In this document: in pieces, positions 7,674 to 16,060 of the stretch
Layout of the letters: the number at the start of each line of letters is the position of its first letter
How positions within the stretch are numbered: position 1 is the stretch's first letter
Assembly: GCA_963668545.1 (NCBI GenBank)
Contig: OY764868.1
Coordinates: 3,472,001 to 3,536,000 of the forward strand
Length of the DNA: 64,000 bases
DNA from: G963662265 sp963668545
GTDB taxonomy: Bacteria > Spirochaetota > Spirochaetia > CADAEX01
Reading direction: 5' to 3'
Position numbers and translations under genes: made by a program
Notes under the pieces: generated by a model
What the model saw: only the letters and a program-made list of their open reading frames with translations
Told to the model about the DNA's origin: nothing
Database searches by the model: none

Positions 7674-8915
7674 ATGAAAAAAAACATTTTTATTCTTCTG
7701 TTTTTTTTAACACAAATACCAATCTTTTCAAATACAGTTTTTTATAAAATAGACAATGTTGAAATAACAGGAGCGAAAAAAACCAGAGAATCACTGATTT
7801 TAAAAAAATCAGGATTAATCAGCAGCTCTTTAATGGCAGATACTGAAATTAAAGCGGCAGTCAGCAGAGCAGAGAAAGAACTGTGGAATACAGGAATTTT
7901 TTCAGATATAAATATCAGTTATTCCATAGAAAATGAAAAAATAACTTTTAAGATTAGAGTCGAAGAAAAATGGTCTCTTTTCCCCTATATAATACCATTC
8001 TACAGCACTGAGGGAGGCTTTTCTGCTGCTGCCGGATTGATTGAAACAAATTTCCTCGGGTTAAATAAAATTATGATGATTACCGCCTCAGCCGGAAAAA
8101 ACAGGAATAAGTTCTTTTTAAAGTACATTGATAATTCATTGTTCGGTTCAGAGTCCTTACTTGAAACAGAAATCGAATACGGCAGAAACAGGGAATATTA
8201 TGATACAGAAAACTATGAATTGCTTGAGCTCTTCAGATTTGAGGGGGAATATCTTTATCCCGTAACAAACAGCTTTTATTCAGGTATCTATTTTGAGGAT
8301 TGCTACTCATTAAATGATTTATATGATCCGAATCCGTCATATATACTATCTCCCTCATTATATTTTAATACTGTTGAAAAATTCAAATATTCAAAAAAAG
8401 GAACAGAAATCCGTGTAAGACCCGGAATAATGAACAGCACTTCTTCTGCAGAATTTTACTTCTATTCAGAAGAAAGGGTATATTTTTCTTTTGAAGATAT
8501 TCTGAAACCTGAAAACTCATACTTTGCAGCAAGAACAGTATTTGTTAATTCACCATCAAGAGAGATTCCTTTTGATTCATCGGAAAACATAAGAGGAGTT
8601 GCGGAGGGGGAAATAAGGGGAAAAACCGGGTACTGTCTGAACCTGGAATACCGCCGGTTTCTTGCCAAAATAAAGAAACCTTTTAACGCTTTTATATTTA
8701 TCCCCTTTTATTTTGATACAGGACAGCTTTTCAGTTCAATAAATACTGTGAATCTAAATGATTCAAGAATTTCATGCGGAAGCGGGCTTGTTGTATATCC
8801 GGAGAAAATAGATGTGCTGATGAGGTTTGACTTCGGAATCAATATCAGCAGCATGAGAGAAGACAGCAGGGATTTCAATTTCTTTTCTGTCAGCATTGGA
8901 AGGGAAATATTCTGA
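7674..8915 (+). CDS. Outer-membrane protein with POTRA domain and BamA-like barrel
   Basis: From ATG 7674 the product is 413 aa. It begins with a signal peptide (MKKNIFILLFFLTQIPIFS), then one POTRA domain (DNVEITGAKKTRESLILKK, then NTGIFSDINISYS). An aromatic-rich beta region follows and probably forms a 16-strand-like barrel ending in FSVSIGREIF, with a terminal Phe as in outer-membrane proteins. It resembles a short BamA/ShlB-type protein with a single POTRA. The substrate is unknown: surface protein secretion or OMP assembly are both possible. The frame extends to a TTG at 7638, but 7674 has the signal peptide and AAAGG upstream. Confidence 0.8.
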   Translation: MKKNIFILLFFLTQIPIFSNTVFYKIDNVEITGAKKTRESLILKKSGLISSSLMADTEIKAAVSRAEKELWNTGIFSDINISYSIENEKITFKIRVEEKWSLFPYIIPFYSTEGGFSAAAGLIETNFLGLNKIMMITASAGKNRNKFFLKYIDNSLFGSESLLETEIEYGRNREYYDTENYELLELFRFEGEYLYPVTNSFYSGIYFEDCYSLNDLYDPNPSYILSPSLYFNTVEKFKYSKKGTEIRVRPGIMNSTSSAEFYFYSEERVYFSFEDILKPENSYFAARTVFVNSPSREIPFDSSENIRGVAEGEIRGKTGYCLNLEYRRFLAKIKKPFNAFIFIPFYFDTGQLFSSINTVNLNDSRISCGSGLVVYPEKIDVLMRFDFGINISSMREDSRDFNFFSVSIGREIF

Positions 8916-9056
8916 TCCGCTTTCTGTTATATATCTCTTTTTCGGCAGTATTAAAAGAGATCCCCTGAAAATATATTTTATTTCTTATTTACCGGCTGTT
9001 GTTTTTAATAAAAGCTTATTGACCTGCTGTTTTATCAAACGTAAACTACTATTTAA

Positions 9057-9434
9057 ATGAAAAAACTATTTATTACTGGAATAATATGGGAAATTGTCAG
9101 GTTCACGACACTTTACCTTACAACTGCATCAAAAATAAGCGGAGACCTTGTTCTTTTTTATGCATCTCAGCAGCTTGTTTTGTTTTACATCTATTACTTC
9201 TTATATCTTGATACAGAAAAATACTGTCAGTATCTTAAAATTCTTGCAGCAGCGAAATTCCTCAGTTTTTTTACAGGAGTGCTTTATATTCTTAAACTTC
9301 TTATTAAAACATCGTTTTCAGCTGCCGAGATTCTGTATCCGGCTAATATAGTTTTTATAGATGGAATATTGTTTATAATTATAATCTATACAGTAATCAG
9401 ATATTTCAGAAAAGAACAGGAATCAGAGGAATAA
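9057..9434 (+). CDS. Hypothetical four-helix membrane protein
   Basis: 125 aa of unknown family. The hydrophobicity suggests four membrane helices at about residues 3-22, 33-50, 62-82 and 92-115, ending in a charged tail (RKEQESEE). It starts with ATG at 9057 and ends 2 nt before the MinD-like ATPase, so the two genes are probably translated from one mRNA together with lgt. I do not recognise a conserved motif. The context suggests a cell-envelope or polar protein, but this is only association. Confidence 0.7.
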   Translation: MKKLFITGIIWEIVRFTTLYLTTASKISGDLVLFYASQQLVLFYIYYFLYLDTEKYCQYLKILAAAKFLSFFTGVLYILKLLIKTSFSAAEILYPANIVFIDGILFIIIIYTVIRYFRKEQESEE

Positions 9435-9436
9435 AG

Positions 9437-10576
9437 ATGCAGGTAATACCTATAGCAAGCGGAAAGGGGGGGGTCGGGAAGACCCTTGTAGCAGCAAATC
9501 TGGCAATTGCTCTCGGCAAGGCAGGAAAAAGAGTGGTTCTGGCAGACCTTGATCTCGGGGGGTCAAATCTGCATCTTGTTCTGGGAAGCACAGGGCTGAA
9601 TGCCGGTATAGGAAATTATATAAACAGCCCTGAGATGGAATTTGACAAAATTGTTTATGACACAGATTATAAAAATGTAAAATTCATTCCGGGGGACTCG
9701 GAAATACCTGGAATGGCAAACCTCAAGGCTTCCCAGAAAAAAAACCTTATTAAAAAGCTTTTTTCCCTGGACTGTGATTATCTTATTGTTGACCTAGGAG
9801 CAGGAACAAATTACAACACAATTGATTTTTTTCTTGCATCCGGGCAGGGGATCATTGTAACAACACCTGCACTGACAGCAACACTCAATGCCTATGTCTT
9901 TATAAAGCATTCCATTTTCAGAATAATGGATTCATCTTTCAGAAGAAAAACAGTTGCAAGAAGTTATATTGACAGACTCAAGGAAGACAGCTCCCTGATT
10001 CAGAAGATTTATATACCGAAAATTCTTGAGACAATCAAAAAAGAGGATCCTGAAAGCTATTCTAGGTTTGAAACAAAAATCAGGCATTTTTCACCTCTTC
10101 TCGTGCTTAATATGGTGGAAGATCCCAGGCAGGCTGCCATTGCCGCAAAACTCAGAAGGTCCTGCCGGGAATATCTGGGGCTTGATATGGAACACCTTGG
10201 AGTTATATACCGTGATGAACTTCAGAACATTGCTCTTAATTCACGGCTGCCGATTATAACATACAAGCCCAGATCAGTTCTTTCACAGGCTGTATTCAGG
10301 ATAGCAGACAAGCTTCAGCTTGATTTCAGGGCGGAAACAAGCGCAGATGAGGATTATTTTGATGAAACATATCTGAATGCGGAAATTGAGGCACAGAATG
10401 ATTTCAGCTCCAAAATACAGTCCATGGAGGAACTTCTTCACAGCGGAACCTTAAGCTCATCAGACATGATTGATATTATCAAAAGCCAGCAGATTGAAAT
10501 CACCGAGATTAAAAAGGAAAACACCCTTTTGAAAAGCAAACTGCTAAAAGCGGCAGAGCAGGGATTCAGGATCTGA
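9437..10576 (+). CDS. MinD/FlhG-like P-loop ATPase
   Basis: 379 aa. A deviant Walker A (IASGKGGVGKTLVAANLA) is followed by LADLDLGGSNLHL, a switch region with DLGAGTNYNTIDFFL, and TTPALTATLNAY. This is the MinD/FlhG/Mrp branch of SIMIBI ATPases, not the chromosome ParA, which is separate at 24.8 kb. The middle (residues about 175-250) has a charged insertion, and the C-terminal 50 residues look coiled-coil (MEELLHSGTLSSSDMIDIIK and onward). Likely work is spatial placement of a membrane or polar complex, possibly flagella, inferred from family only. It is followed by lgt after 27 nt. Confidence 0.8.
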   Translation: MQVIPIASGKGGVGKTLVAANLAIALGKAGKRVVLADLDLGGSNLHLVLGSTGLNAGIGNYINSPEMEFDKIVYDTDYKNVKFIPGDSEIPGMANLKASQKKNLIKKLFSLDCDYLIVDLGAGTNYNTIDFFLASGQGIIVTTPALTATLNAYVFIKHSIFRIMDSSFRRKTVARSYIDRLKEDSSLIQKIYIPKILETIKKEDPESYSRFETKIRHFSPLLVLNMVEDPRQAAIAAKLRRSCREYLGLDMEHLGVIYRDELQNIALNSRLPIITYKPRSVLSQAVFRIADKLQLDFRAETSADEDYFDETYLNAEIEAQNDFSSKIQSMEELLHSGTLSSSDMIDIIKSQQIEITEIKKENTLLKSKLLKAAEQGFRI

Positions 10577-10603
10577 CAGAGTTATCACAGCAGGAGAAAA
10601 CTG

Positions 10604-11614
10604 ATGCAGTTGTTTATTAATTACCCGGCATGGATTAAGCCGGAAATAATACCAGGTCTTCCGGTGAGATGGTACGGACTGATGTATCTTGCCGCTTTTT
10701 TAACAGGATATTTTCTGTTTAAAAAACAGGTGTCGGAAAAGAAGCTTGAAATAAGGGATGAGGATATATCCAATCTCTTTTTCTGGATAATTCTGGGAAT
10801 TCTTTTGGGCGGAAGGATTTTTTCAACACTTGTCTATGATACTTCAGGAAGATACTGGTCAAATCCGCTCCTTATTTTCTGGCCGTTCGACAGTAATTTC
10901 CGGTTCACCGGACTTCAGGGAATGTCCTACCACGGGGGACTGCTGGGAGGAATAACCGCTGCTGTCATATACTGCAGAAAAAAAAAGCTTGATATACCTG
11001 TTACAGGCGATATGCTTGCAGTATCAATACCTCTTGGATATACCTTCGGAAGGCTTGGAAACTTTATAAACGGCGAGCTTTACGGAAGGGTTACAGCAGC
11101 AGACTGGGGAATGATTTTTCCATATGCAAAAAAGTTTTCCTCATCAAGTGAATGGGTAATAGAAACAGCCAGTAAGGCAGGAATAGATATTTCAGCAGCA
11201 GGAAACTATATTAATCTGCCCAGACATCCTAGCCAGCTTTATGAAGCTTTTTTTGAAGGTGTTTTTCTCTGGGCGGTAATGTGGTTCATACTCAGAAAAA
11301 GAAAACATGCACCCGGTGAACTTATCGGATCATATATTCTCGGCTACGGTTTTATCAGATTTTTTATTGAATACTTCAGGGAACCTGATGCAGATATCGG
11401 CTTTATACTTGAACTCTCAGGGAAAAACAGTTCAATTCATAAACTTGACTCCTTCCTGAACTTTTCTATGGGACAGCTGCTCTGTTTTATCATGATTATT
11501 AGCGGCGCTGCTGTAATAATCCTGTTCAGGAAACATAATCTTAAGAATCTGCATGCAGAACAGGATAAAACAGAATTGAAGAAGAAAAAGAAAAGAAAGA
11601 GAAACAGGTATTAA
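10604..11614 (+). CDS. lgt: Prolipoprotein diacylglyceryl transferase
   Basis: 336 aa with about seven membrane helices. The Lgt signature GRLGNFINGELYGR is present near residue 147, with the earlier motif LQGMSYHGGLLGG and the C-terminal PSQLYEAFFEG and EYFREPD. The enzyme transfers diacylglycerol from phosphatidylglycerol to the lipobox cysteine of prelipoproteins, the first step of lipoprotein maturation in the inner membrane. It is longer than many homologues because of a segment between helices 5 and 6 and a basic tail of mostly K and R. GGAG lies just ahead of ATG 10604. Confidence 0.95.
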   Translation: MQLFINYPAWIKPEIIPGLPVRWYGLMYLAAFLTGYFLFKKQVSEKKLEIRDEDISNLFFWIILGILLGGRIFSTLVYDTSGRYWSNPLLIFWPFDSNFRFTGLQGMSYHGGLLGGITAAVIYCRKKKLDIPVTGDMLAVSIPLGYTFGRLGNFINGELYGRVTAADWGMIFPYAKKFSSSSEWVIETASKAGIDISAAGNYINLPRHPSQLYEAFFEGVFLWAVMWFILRKRKHAPGELIGSYILGYGFIRFFIEYFREPDADIGFILELSGKNSSIHKLDSFLNFSMGQLLCFIMIISGAAVIILFRKHNLKNLHAEQDKTELKKKKKRKRNRY

Positions 11615-11707
11615 ACAGCGCCTGGAAATGAGTTTTTGATAAATGTTTAATTTTGCATTGATTATCAATATAATCTAAACTTTAAAAGGTAAAGCGCGGG
11701 GATAATT

Positions 11708-14146
11708 ATGCTGCAGAAAAACCAGAATAATGAATCTGATTACCTTGACTATATAAAATCCATTTTCTGCTCGGAAAGCGAAACAGAATCAGATAATATT
11801 TGCAGAGAAATTTTGTCCCATAAAAAATTTATGGACAGCCAGCTTCAGAGAGATGTCGGGATTGATGTAGCTATCCTCGACTATATCACAAACATAAATG
11901 ATCAAATCCATATTCCAGCGGTGTTTGACAGTCTTCAGATAAGGAAACTCCATCATCCCGCCAGAAACCTTTATAAAAACATCAAGGCATTCGATACATC
12001 AAATCTTTCAAGAGATATTAACATTGAAATTGAGAGAGCGCACAGGTATGGTTCCCCCCTTTCTGTACTGATGTTTGATATAGAAAACAGCCTGAATATT
12101 GATCCCTTTTTTGATGATATTTCTGAATTCTTTTATTCCAATATCAGCAGCCATGTAAGGCGTACAGATACAGTATATACATATGAAAAAAACCATTATG
12201 TTCTCATCCTCAGTGAAACAAATATTAATGACGCAGTAAAAGCTGCATTTCATCTGCAGAACTGGTTTAAAAAAACAAAGCTGAAAAAAGACAGTTCCAA
12301 TATAATTAACATTGGCATAGCTGCTTACGGATTATACGGGATAGATTCAGATCATAAACTGATAACAGCAGCAGATAAATCCCTCTGCAGGGCCAAATCA
12401 GAAGGGGGGGGGAAGATATTTCTATATCAGGATAAAAAGATAATAGAAATAAAAAAACCCAAAAACAGCATTATAAATATTCAGAAATCCACGGAAAGAC
12501 TCTGTTTTACAGGACTTCCCATCCACAGCGGACAGGCTGTGGGAAAGATATTTATTTACAACGACCTGCTGTCTCACGAACTTGAATCTTATGACCTGGG
12601 AGATGAAAACATAGAAAATGAACTTTCCCGTATTGTAGAAGCTATTGAAAATGTAGAAAAAGATCTTTCAAGTGTGGAAATTCTGGTCAACAAAAATCTG
12701 AGTGAGGAATATGCTGCGATTTTCCAGGCCCACCGTCTTATTCTGAAAGACAGTCAGCTGATTAATGAAATAAAAAAAGATCTTTATGAAAAAAAAATAA
12801 ACGGAGAAGAAATTGTAAGGGATGTTTTCAAAAGATGGGAAAAGCGCTTTCTTGCTTTTGACGATGAAGTATTCAGAAATAAATCACAGGACATTGCAGA
12901 TATATCATTAAGAGTAATAAAGGAACTTAAGGGAATAGACAGCCATATTCTTGAAGGGGCTCCGTCTGAATCAATTATTTTTGCAAACCGGCTGCTTCCT
13001 TCCGATACAGTAAATATCAATAAAAATAATGTAAAGGCAATCGTAACTAAAGAGGGGGGGAAATTTTCACACACAGCCATTCTTGCAAAAGCAATGAATA
13101 TTCCCTATGTAATACTTGAAAATCTTGACCTCAGCACTCATCACAATGAAGAAACAGCGATTATTGATGGCGACAGGGGTACTGTTGTTATAAATCCTTT
13201 ACCGAATGAAATTGAAGAAGCGGAAACTCTTATTGAAAAAAATATTAATAACAAACATGTTTCAGAAAATTCATTGCAATCTGAAATTATTTATTACAAA
13301 GGGGAAAAAGTCTGCATAAACGCAGCAGCTTCCAATCCGGAGGAGTCAGAGGAGGGCATCCGCTATAATGCATCAGGAATAGGTCTTTTCAGGATGGAAG
13401 TTTTATATCTTTCTCAGCAGACATTTCCTGATGAAGAAACACTTTTTACTGAAATTGATAAAACATTGAAACCCTTTTCAAAAAGAGAATCAATAATCAG
13501 GCTGACAGATATAGGGGGAGATAAAACACTTCCCTATATTAATATTACAGAACGTTATAATTCAAGCCTGGGACTCAGAGGCGTCCGTCTATTCAGGAAA
13601 TATCCGGCAATACTGGAAACACAGCTGCGTACTTTAATAAAACTCGGCAGGAAATATAAAATTAAAATTATGATACCAATGGTCACAATTCCAGATGATA
13701 TCTCTCTGGTTAAAGATATGTATTTAAAAATCAGGAAAGAAATGAAAGAAGAAAAAAGTATACCTGTAGGAGCAATGATTGAAACTCCGGCATCTGTCAT
13801 TGTATTTGATCAAGTTTTAAAGCTGTGTGATTTTATAAGCATCGGGACAAATGATCTTATTCAGTATACTATGGCAGCAGACAGGGAAAAGCTGTCTGTC
13901 AGCAGATATTATGAAGAGGGAAATATTGTTGTCCAGGAATTCATTAAAACAGTTATTGAAAAAGCTGCTGAAAAAAATATTCCTGCATATCTTTGCGGCG
14001 AGCTAGCACAGAATACAGATTATACGGAAAACCTGCTGAATATTGGTTGCAGAAATTTTACTGTTGCGCCGGTTATGATTCCATCTGTCAGGAAGGCTGT
14101 ATTAAATGCATCTGAAAGGGAAAATACTTTAAATTATACTGAATAA
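11708..14146 (+). CDS. PTS Enzyme I fused to a degenerate GGDEF-like domain
   Basis: 812 aa in three parts. Residues 1-90 are helical and of unknown family. Residues about 95-245 fold like a GGDEF domain (ERAHRYGSPLSVLMFDIENS, RRTDTVY, IGIAAYGLYG, ADKSLCRAKSEGGGKIF), but the GGDEF signature position reads EKNHY (160-164), so cyclase activity is not expected. Residues about 265-805 are Enzyme I: the phospho-histidine is H455 in GGKFSHTAILAKAMNIP, followed by RLTDIGGDKTLPY, SLGLRGVRLFR, GAMIETPAS, SIGTNDLIQYTMA and the catalytic CGEL (C763). Autophosphorylation by PEP looks possible. No HPr, EIIA or sugar permease is in the window, so a regulatory phosphorelay is more likely than sugar uptake. 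Confidence 0.85.
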   Translation: MLQKNQNNESDYLDYIKSIFCSESETESDNICREILSHKKFMDSQLQRDVGIDVAILDYITNINDQIHIPAVFDSLQIRKLHHPARNLYKNIKAFDTSNLSRDINIEIERAHRYGSPLSVLMFDIENSLNIDPFFDDISEFFYSNISSHVRRTDTVYTYEKNHYVLILSETNINDAVKAAFHLQNWFKKTKLKKDSSNIINIGIAAYGLYGIDSDHKLITAADKSLCRAKSEGGGKIFLYQDKKIIEIKKPKNSIINIQKSTERLCFTGLPIHSGQAVGKIFIYNDLLSHELESYDLGDENIENELSRIVEAIENVEKDLSSVEILVNKNLSEEYAAIFQAHRLILKDSQLINEIKKDLYEKKINGEEIVRDVFKRWEKRFLAFDDEVFRNKSQDIADISLRVIKELKGIDSHILEGAPSESIIFANRLLPSDTVNINKNNVKAIVTKEGGKFSHTAILAKAMNIPYVILENLDLSTHHNEETAIIDGDRGTVVINPLPNEIEEAETLIEKNINNKHVSENSLQSEIIYYKGEKVCINAAASNPEESEEGIRYNASGIGLFRMEVLYLSQQTFPDEETLFTEIDKTLKPFSKRESIIRLTDIGGDKTLPYINITERYNSSLGLRGVRLFRKYPAILETQLRTLIKLGRKYKIKIMIPMVTIPDDISLVKDMYLKIRKEMKEEKSIPVGAMIETPASVIVFDQVLKLCDFISIGTNDLIQYTMAADREKLSVSRYYEEGNIVVQEFIKTVIEKAAEKNIPAYLCGELAQNTDYTENLLNIGCRNFTVAPVMIPSVRKAVLNASERENTLNYTE

Positions 14147-14204
14147 TCAGGTTTTTATACGTAATATCTAAAGATGTTTTATAATCTTAAGAATATCCAA
14201 ATAT

Positions 14205-14235
14205 CCCGGCAGAAAAAGCATTTTTATCTGCCGGG
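14205..14235. terminator. Hairpin between convergent Enzyme I fusion and asnA
   Basis: CCCGGCAGA pairs with TCTGCCGGG, and the stem continues through an A-run/T-run after one mismatch. There is no strong U tract on either side. The position between two converging genes makes a terminator the best reading. Confidence 0.55.
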
Positions 14236-14255
14236 GAAGAAATTTTTAAGATATA

Positions 14256-15293
14256 TTACATTAGAACTATATTATTCTTTCTGCAGTCATTCCTTACATT
14301 TTCAGGCCACAGACTTGCCTGTACCTCTCCGATATGCAGTTTTCTCAGGAAAAACATGCAGAGCCTTGACTGTCCTATTCCGCCGCCGATAGAGCAGGGG
14401 AGTTCTCCCCCGAGAAGCCTTTTGTGAAACATCAGCTCTTTTCTTTCTTCAAGGCCCCTGATTTTAAGCTGTTTTTCAAGAGCTGTTTCATCCACCCTTA
14501 TTCCCATCGAGGATATTTCAAAACATCTTTCAAGAACAGGGTTCCATACAATAATATCGCCGTTGAGGCCGTTGTAGCCTTCACTGTTTGGAGTGCTCCA
14601 GTCATCATAATCCGGGGCCCGCCCGTCATGGATCTTTCCGTCTGAAAGCTCGCCTCCAATACCGATAATAAAGACAGCGCCGTATTCCCTGGCGGCAGAA
14701 GATTCCCTTTCTTCAGGTGATGAATCAGGATATTTTTTTACAAGCTCTTCTGTATGAATAAATGTTATTTCTTCCGGAAGTATCGGCTTTATCTGGGGAT
14801 AATTTTCATACACAAGAAACTCTGTGGCAAGCATTGTGGAATATATTTTTCTTACTGTATTTTTAAGAAAATCAAGAGTCCTGTCTTCCCTTGATATAGA
14901 CATTTCCCAGTCCCACTGGTCAACATAGTATGAATGAAGATTATCAGGATCCTCATCCGGCCTTATTGCATTCATATCTGTAAAAAGGCCGTAGTTGTTT
15001 TCAATTTTATAATCAGCAAGCATCATTCTTTTCCATTTGGCAAGAGAATGAACTATTTCCGCAGTTATACCCATTCCTTTCGGTTCAAAAGAAACCGGGC
15101 GTTCTATTCCATTGAGATCATCATTAAGACCTGTCCCTTTCTCAAGAAAAAGGGGAGCAGTTACTCTTCTGAGCTTAAGCTGCGCTGAAAGGTAGGTCTG
15201 GAAAAAAGCCTTGATATCTGCAATAGCTTTTTCTGTCTGTTCAAGAGAGAGAGGGGATCTGTACCCCGCCGGATAATAATACTGTGCACCCAT
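14256..15293 (-). CDS. asnA: Aspartate-ammonia ligase
   Basis: 345 aa, the AsnA size, with the class II aminoacyl-tRNA-synthetase-like fold. Recognisable parts include LRRVTAPLFLEKGTGLNDDLNG, VSFEPKGMG, AEIVHSLAKWKR, DQWDWEM and GIGGELSDGKIHDGRAPDYDDW, then GGGIGQSRLCM near the C-terminus. It makes asparagine from aspartate, ammonia and ATP via an aspartyl-adenylate. It is monocistronic and faces the Enzyme I fusion. The start at 15293 (MGAQYYYPAG) is supported by the absence of an upstream in-frame start with family similarity. Confidence 0.95.
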   Translation of the reverse strand: MGAQYYYPAGYRSPLSLEQTEKAIADIKAFFQTYLSAQLKLRRVTAPLFLEKGTGLNDDLNGIERPVSFEPKGMGITAEIVHSLAKWKRMMLADYKIENNYGLFTDMNAIRPDEDPDNLHSYYVDQWDWEMSISREDRTLDFLKNTVRKIYSTMLATEFLVYENYPQIKPILPEEITFIHTEELVKKYPDSSPEERESSAAREYGAVFIIGIGGELSDGKIHDGRAPDYDDWSTPNSEGYNGLNGDIIVWNPVLERCFEISSMGIRVDETALEKQLKIRGLEERKELMFHKRLLGGELPCSIGGGIGQSRLCMFFLRKLHIGEVQASLWPENVRNDCRKNNIVLM

Positions 15294-15402
15294 ATTTAGT
15301 CCTGTAGCTGTTTTGTTTTTTGGAATTAAAGACTTTATTATGTCCTTAATAATATTTCAATTTAATACGCCATATGACGCATTTTGTTTAGTTCTTATTC
15401 AA

Positions 15403-15428
15403 GTCACAGGAAGTCAGAGGCCTGTGAC
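15403..15428 (-). terminator. Hairpin downstream of the lipoprotein gene
   Basis: GTCACAGG / CCTGTGAC is a perfect 8-bp stem about 27 bp past the lipoprotein stop in the leftward direction. It is followed only by TTGAAT, so termination may be weak. Confidence 0.45.
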
Positions 15429-15454
15429 GTAAAAAAGGCAGATATCAAACAATA

Positions 15455-15973
15455 TTATTTATAGTATCTTGTTTCTGAAATACTGTCTGATTCCTCGGTA
15501 ACGTTCCCTTCGCTGTTGTATTTTTTCAGAATAACCCTGTAAAGAGAACCGTCATCGTCAAAGTATTTTTTCAGATATGAACCGTTTTCCGAATATTCAT
15601 ATTCCTTGTAGTTTTTTACCGATCCGTCAGGCCTGTATTCTGTTTCCCTGATTAAACGCCCATCTGTATCATACTGGTAGTTTTCATAACTGTCATAGTT
15701 GTTGTTTTCATCAAAAAACTTTTTCCCTGTCAGAACGCTGTTTTCATATATATATTCCACAGTTTCCTTGACCTGATTATTTTTATCATAATCATATTTT
15801 TTTATCTTCAATCCTTCGTTGCTGTATTCATACACAACCCGCTTGTCAAGGATAAATCCTTCAGGATTTTCAGATCCTGCAGCTGCTGCAGCTGTTTCCC
15901 TTACAGGTGCGGTTGTAAGACAGCCTGTAAGCATAATCATCAATGGAATTAATATTATTATTGTTTTTTTCAT
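15455..15973 (-). CDS. Predicted lipoprotein with Tyr/Asp-rich beta repeats
   Basis: 172 aa. A lipoprotein signal ends in the lipobox LTGC at about residue 18, followed by an Ala-rich linker. The mature part is made of repeated units such as YEYSNEGLKIKKYDYD, YQYDTDGRLIRETEYRPDG and YEYSENGSYLKKYFDDDG. These resemble the antiparallel strands of YD/RHS-type or MORN-like repeats. Function is unknown. It is probably anchored in a periplasm-facing membrane leaflet or on the outer surface, lipidated through Lgt. It is transcribed alone: a strong terminator lies just upstream and a hairpin downstream. Confidence 0.75.
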   Translation of the reverse strand: MKKTIIILIPLMIMLTGCLTTAPVRETAAAAAGSENPEGFILDKRVVYEYSNEGLKIKKYDYDKNNQVKETVEYIYENSVLTGKKFFDENNNYDSYENYQYDTDGRLIRETEYRPDGSVKNYKEYEYSENGSYLKKYFDDDGSLYRVILKKYNSEGNVTEESDSISETRYYK

Positions 15974-15991
15974 AGCTCTTTATATTATATG

Positions 15992-16025
15992 AAAAAACCT
16001 GCCGACTCAATAAGAATCAGGCAGG
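15992..16025 (-). terminator. Terminator of the cstA-type gene
   Basis: Leftward RNA forms CCTGCC-T-GATTC / GAGTC-GGCAGG around a TTATT loop and ends in a run of six U. It lies 36 bp past the transporter stop. Confidence 0.88.
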
Positions 16026-16060
16026 CCTTTTTAAATATTTTCACTCAATTTTACAGGAGA

